DNA of 64,000 nucleotides from Nissolia schottii (taxonomy: Eukaryota; Streptophyta; Magnoliopsida; Fabales; Fabaceae). Shown piece by piece: positions 60,504 to 64,000 of the stretch. Position 1 is the stretch's first letter, and the number at the start of each line of letters is the position of its first letter. The notes below the pieces were generated by a model. That model was not told where the DNA came from, did not search any database, and was given only the letters and a program-made list of their open reading frames with translations. The stretch lies in contig QANU01066072.1 of the NCBI GenBank assembly GCA_003254905.1, positions 27,387-91,386 on the forward strand. Reading direction: 5' to 3'. A program made the position numbers and the translations under genes.

Positions 60504-60947
60504 CTTAAAGTTTTGCCATAATTGTACTTTACTGTTTACTTTTTCAAAAGTGTAATAATTATGTTTTACTTTTCCTGTTTCAAATTTGTCCTGTAATCCG
60601 CCCCAATGTTCTATAAATTGGGAGCCCGTTCACAATTGAGAGGAGAGCGAAAAAACACAATCCTCTGAATTCTTTCTTGTATGTGTGAAGCTTGTTTCAA
60701 AATAAAAAGACTCCTTGATCAAATATCTTTGTAAGTCTATTATCTTTCTTATCGCTCGCTCTATCTTATTTTTTCATCTTAAATTTATCCTATCTTTGTT
60801 CATTATATTTGCCGACTATATCAATTTTATTTCTATATCTTCTTTCAAAACAACTCATTTGAACTATACTCCTATACACAACTAAATCAAGCTATCCAAA
60901 GAGATTATATTGACTTTATAAACTATTTTATTGGAAATGATCCTATT
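60468..60947 (+). repeat. Right inverted arm with outward promoter and poly(A) signal
   Basis: This is the forward-oriented viral noncoding region. It holds the end of the last ORF, a TATA box TATAAATT (60612-60619), a leader-like GAGAGGAGAGCG, and AATAAA at 60701-60706, with the arrangement expected of a pararetroviral promoter and terminator. It is the exact-length inverted partner of 54717-55196. Confidence 0.9.
60612..60619 (+). promoter_or_regulatory. TATA box of the pararetrovirus right arm
   Basis: TATAAATT precedes GGGAGCCCG and lies about 90 bp before AATAAA. The inverted copy is at 55045-55052 on the minus strand. Both promoters direct transcription away from the element body. Confidence 0.55.
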
Positions 60948-61091
60948 TAAAAATCCATTTCACAATGTCCTTTAACTGCAACCTTTTTCCCACTAATATT
61001 TTGAAGGTGTTAATTCCATCTAAGCCCCTAAACAAAGAAGATGAAAATTAGTAAATAATTTTTCCATCACATTTTATAAATTAACAGCCTA

Positions 61092-61093
<2 letters not shown>

Positions 61094-61123
<30 letters not shown>
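61094..61123. repeat. (AT)n microsatellite
   Basis: About 15 AT units just right of the pararetrovirus element. Confidence 0.9.
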
Positions 61124-61125
<2 letters not shown>

Positions 61126-61261
61126 TTTTACAAGGCTTGTATGATTTGTCTCTGGTTATTTAGATTTCACAAAATTATGCCAGCAATAAGAGTTTTATTC
61201 CATATTTTGTATTTCTACACTATTTTTTTTAATTGGATTTCTATTCTATTATTTCAAGCAA

Positions 61262-61384
61262 CAACTTGTAATGTTAATATATTTTTTTCTTCAGAAAAAT
61301 AACTGCATGTACAAGGTCTCGAACTCGGAACCTTGCTTAAACAATACCAAGTCGCTTACCACTTGAAGTAACCTACCTCTGTTG
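61262..61384 (-). mobile_element. Possible tRNA-derived SINE
   Basis: On the minus strand, an A-box-like block (TTACTTCAAGTGGTAAGCG, about 61378-61356) is followed about 35 bp later by a B-box-like GAGTTCGAGACC (61326-61315). This is the internal Pol III promoter spacing of a tRNA. The cloverleaf does not close, so it is not an intact tRNA gene. No clear poly(A) tail or target duplication was found. Confidence 0.42.
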
Positions 61385-61399
61385 GTTCTAGCACTAACT

Positions 61400-63170
61400 A
61401 ACAGTATGATTTGTATATAATGCTACTCATTCAGAACAGTTTTGTTAAATTTTTTTTGACAAAAATGATAGAATTGTTGAATAAAATGAAGTGGTATTAT
61501 TTATTAATTTATTAATTTATTTTTATTTAAATTATCAATAACATACCGTAATATCATTCTCACATCGCAATTCTGTCAAAAGAAAAAGTTAAGACAAAAT
61601 AACATTTTTTTTAGCGAAATTGCATGCACTGCATAAAGGCTTTTCCTATTTACTAATAAAAATAAATAAAAAAATCCACGAGACCAATTAAGAAAGGTGA
61701 AGAAAAGCAAATGTAGTAGTTTATGCCAAATTGTTCTCACAATAAGCATTTCCTCCTACCAGCTACTAAATGTGGTGTAATGCACCTATCGCATCAAATA
61801 ACAAAATGAGAAGCCAAAAAAAGCTTCAGAAATTTAAAGAGGCGTCTACGAAAGCTTTTGCTAGTTGGTTTTTGCTTTATATATGCCAATATATATTTCC
61901 CTAGCTTCCATCGTTTCTTGTTACGCCAGCAATAATATATTACTACAACAAATGTTTTTTTCGTTTAGTTATAAAAATTAAAAAAAAATTGACTTTCTTA
62001 TGATTAGGATCCCAATATAATTACTTCTTTCTTATTTTTTATAAGAATAAATGCAGTTAAAAATAAATTAAAAAATTATCATATTTTATCAGATTTTATC
62101 TTAATTTTATTTAACTAAATAAAATTGGGTCAAACTTATACAGAAAAAAAATCATCCATACTATTTAACCAAAAAAAAAATCACATATGATCATATAACA
62201 GACTATTGTTTAGATTAACGTGAAGTAAAAAATATTTTTTAAAATGCTAAATTGATGTCAGAGATCTTTTAAGAAATAACTTAGTGTTACAAATCTTTTA
62301 ACGATATTAATATCTCACAAACCTTTAAGAAGGAGATGGAAGGGAAAAGGAAAAAAAAGAAGAGAAAAGGGTTAATGAAACTTATTCAACGAAGGGTACA
62401 AGTATTAATTCAAGAAAAGTAACTAACTAGTGAAACACTTGATCCAGCAACTCGATCATAAACAATGAATGAACGTATGAGCAAGTTGATTTAATTTCTC
62501 ATCCATCCGGGGTACATAATTGAGGAGGGCCAAGGTGAAAATCCACGTAAGAATAATGATATGCATATATAGATGGCACATGGATGATACCTTCCGGACA
62601 CACAACGCAGCATTGTACCTTAAACCAACTATCAAAATCACAAGGAAACGAGGAGTGACCAACAGTGCCACCCATCATATGGCAGCTTATGTTTCAAATG
62701 AATGCTTCATCTTTCTAAGACCAGGGATTATCTCTAAAATATTCATTCTTTATATTAAATTATATAATTGATATATATACACACACACACATAATTAAAA
62801 ATATATTTAAAAATTGATGAGTGAATATTATTTCGGTAAGTAATATATTATTATTTTTAAATTTCTGTAATATTAATTAATTTTATTTAAATGTTAAAAT
62901 ATAAATATTATATAAATGAGATAGTATGCCATTTAGTTAAACTTCAAGAGATAGACTGTTCACTTTTCTTCTTCTTTTATAAAAAATAAAGTGGAATACC
63001 ATTTAATTAAATTTTAATGGTGATCTTTATTATTTATCATATTTTAGATTTTGTGTATGTATTATAAATATATTGATACTGAGGGAAAAGATCTTGTGCG
63101 GGTAAAAGCTTAGTTTACTATCATTATATTGATGTGGTGGTTTCTCATCTATAAATATTCTACGTTATTT
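61400..63170. other. Intergenic AT-rich DNA; no gene recognised
   Basis: Only short ORFs. A (TA)n(CA)n microsatellite lies at about 62771-62790. The minus-strand ORF at 62456-62671 shows no known domain. Confidence 0.35.
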
Positions 63171-63180
63171 ATCGAATTCA

Positions 63181-63436
63181 TTATTATTTCATGTTTTAAT
63201 ATGACATATTGATAAATTATGTGAATTAAAGTGATAAATTAATAATTTTTAATACACTATTTGTATGGAGGTGCATCGTAAGCGGTCTACAAATCTTTAA
63301 AATCTCTAAACCTCTTATACGTTGGCTCTTTAAATAATTTGACTAATAAAAGTTTATTATCACTATATATAACATAAAATAATCACAAAATTTAATGAAT
63401 TTAATTATAAAAATTATTAAAAAAATTAAATAAAAT
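63181..63436 (+). repeat. Dispersed AT-rich direct repeat, copy 2
   Basis: Partner of 53720-53976, in the same orientation about 9.46 kb to the right. Length is nearly equal (256 against 257 bp), with moderate divergence. Confidence 0.75.
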
Positions 63437-63637
63437 GGATATTTACCCGGTATGATAGACAAGAAATTACCTATTCATGTATTCTTTGTCTTTACTTTTT
63501 CTGCTCGTAAACAAATAAAATGGGAAAGATCATATAAAGAGATATTAATAAAATGTAACCATATAGACTGATTTAAATTGCAAAACAGAAACGTGAATGT
63601 AACAATTCTTCTTTAATATGTGATACCACTTTGAAAA

Positions 63638-63850
63638 TCAGACTCTACTTGCGGGAACATTTTTGTTAATTTTTACTGTATATAAGCATCCATTGGGGAA
63701 GTACCTATTGGCACTAACACCTAATAGAAGCGTGTACATTGCAGCATTGAAGAGTGGGAATGATGGATTTTGTTTGTTTGCACCCTCCATGAGAGATTGC
63801 GGATCGGGAATTGGTCCACTTTCTCGCTCTATAAAAAAAATGAACACCAT
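63638..63850 (-). other. Unassigned short ORF, possible exon or pseudogene piece
   Basis: A 70-residue minus-strand ORF with GPIPDPQSLMEGANKQNPSF then YFPNGCLYTVKI looks more protein-like than surrounding frames. I do not recognise it, and no partner exon is visible in the window. The window ends in a C homopolymer (about 63986-63998), which is probably low-quality sequence. Confidence 0.2.
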
Positions 63851-64000
63851 AATTGAAAAATTGATATTACTGATATAATAAAAAGTGAGAGTCTCAGTTT
63901 TGGTGGAGTTTTTTCTAATTAAGATGGATTTTCATTTGCAACCGTTCCTTATTCAATTTATGGTCAAAAAGTCAAGGATTAGTCCCCCCCCCCCCCCCAC

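Larger units (their letters stand above)
54717..60947 (+). mobile_element. Endogenous caulimovirid-like element enclosed by 480-bp inverted arms
   Basis: A 6.2-kb element. In order it has a left inverted arm, a capsid-like ORF with a zinc-knuckle-like motif, an aspartic protease segment, reverse transcriptase plus RNase H, an unidentified ORF, and the right arm with promoter and polyadenylation region. There is no integrase and there are no direct LTRs, which fits Caulimoviridae and not an LTR retrotransposon. Every ORF is interrupted, so it is defective. No primer-binding site of the tRNA-Met type (TGGTATCAGAGC) was seen, so the leader seems incomplete. The genus cannot be set from sequence reading alone. 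Confidence 0.82.

Noticed and set aside
54717..60947. DNA transposon with terminal inverted repeats
   Set aside because: The inverted arms contain a viral promoter and part of an ORF, the body is RT-based without transposase, and no target duplication is apparent.
61315..61378. Intact tRNA gene
   Set aside because: The A- and B-box-like motifs are present, but the acceptor and anticodon stems do not pair.

Overview
This is plant nuclear DNA, probably from a legume and most likely soybean (Glycine). The intergenic DNA is AT-rich, the genes are intron-rich with GT-AG introns, and plant-specific families and plant retroelements are present. The legume call also rests on a cluster of the palindrome GTAATCGATTAC, which I remember as common in soybean repeats; that part is inference. 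Four single-base Ns (10993, 16623, 33595, 44971) and one 189-base N run (41904-42092) show a draft-quality assembly.

Genes. All recognisable host genes lie on the minus strand. (1) 170-697 is the first exon of a CCS52B/FZR3-type activator of the anaphase-promoting complex; the rest lies left of the window. (2) 5529-10534 is a complete 12-exon ARP5 gene (720 aa), an INO80 chromatin-remodelling subunit. (3) 17850-19494 is a complete three-exon ACC synthase (471 aa), the committed step of ethylene synthesis, with a TATA box about 180 bp upstream. (4) 37755-39124 is a broken exopolygalacturonase lacking its first exon. (5) 39923-41647 is an intronless PLS-class PPR protein. (6) 51848-52654 is an intact RLP44-type receptor-like protein. 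These genes do not form a shared pathway or operon; they are neighbours on a chromosome.

Mobile DNA. The main block (about 27985-37148) is a decayed Ty3/gypsy element. It has a second RNase H domain and an antisense ORF before the 3' LTR, both features of the Tat lineage. Its 3' end occurs twice, and the copies meet at a single N. The longer copy holds a 333-bp hAT-type MITE with 8-bp target duplications, inserted in the antisense ORF, and a probable TTG-tailed retroposon. Solo-LTR-like segments lie near 11330, 21920, 39361 and 48832. An 821-bp foldback lies just upstream of the ACC synthase gene.

The most unusual region is 54717-60947: a broken caulimovirid-like (endogenous pararetrovirus) body with capsid-like, protease and RT/RNase H segments plus an unidentified downstream ORF and no integrase. 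It is enclosed by two 480-bp inverted arms. Each arm carries the element's promoter and polyadenylation region, and both promoters point outward.

Other structures are a regular array of palindromes (42128-42302), a roughly 29-bp diverged minisatellite (45702-46102) and two pairs of dispersed noncoding direct repeats. Much of the remaining intergenic DNA shows no recognisable feature.
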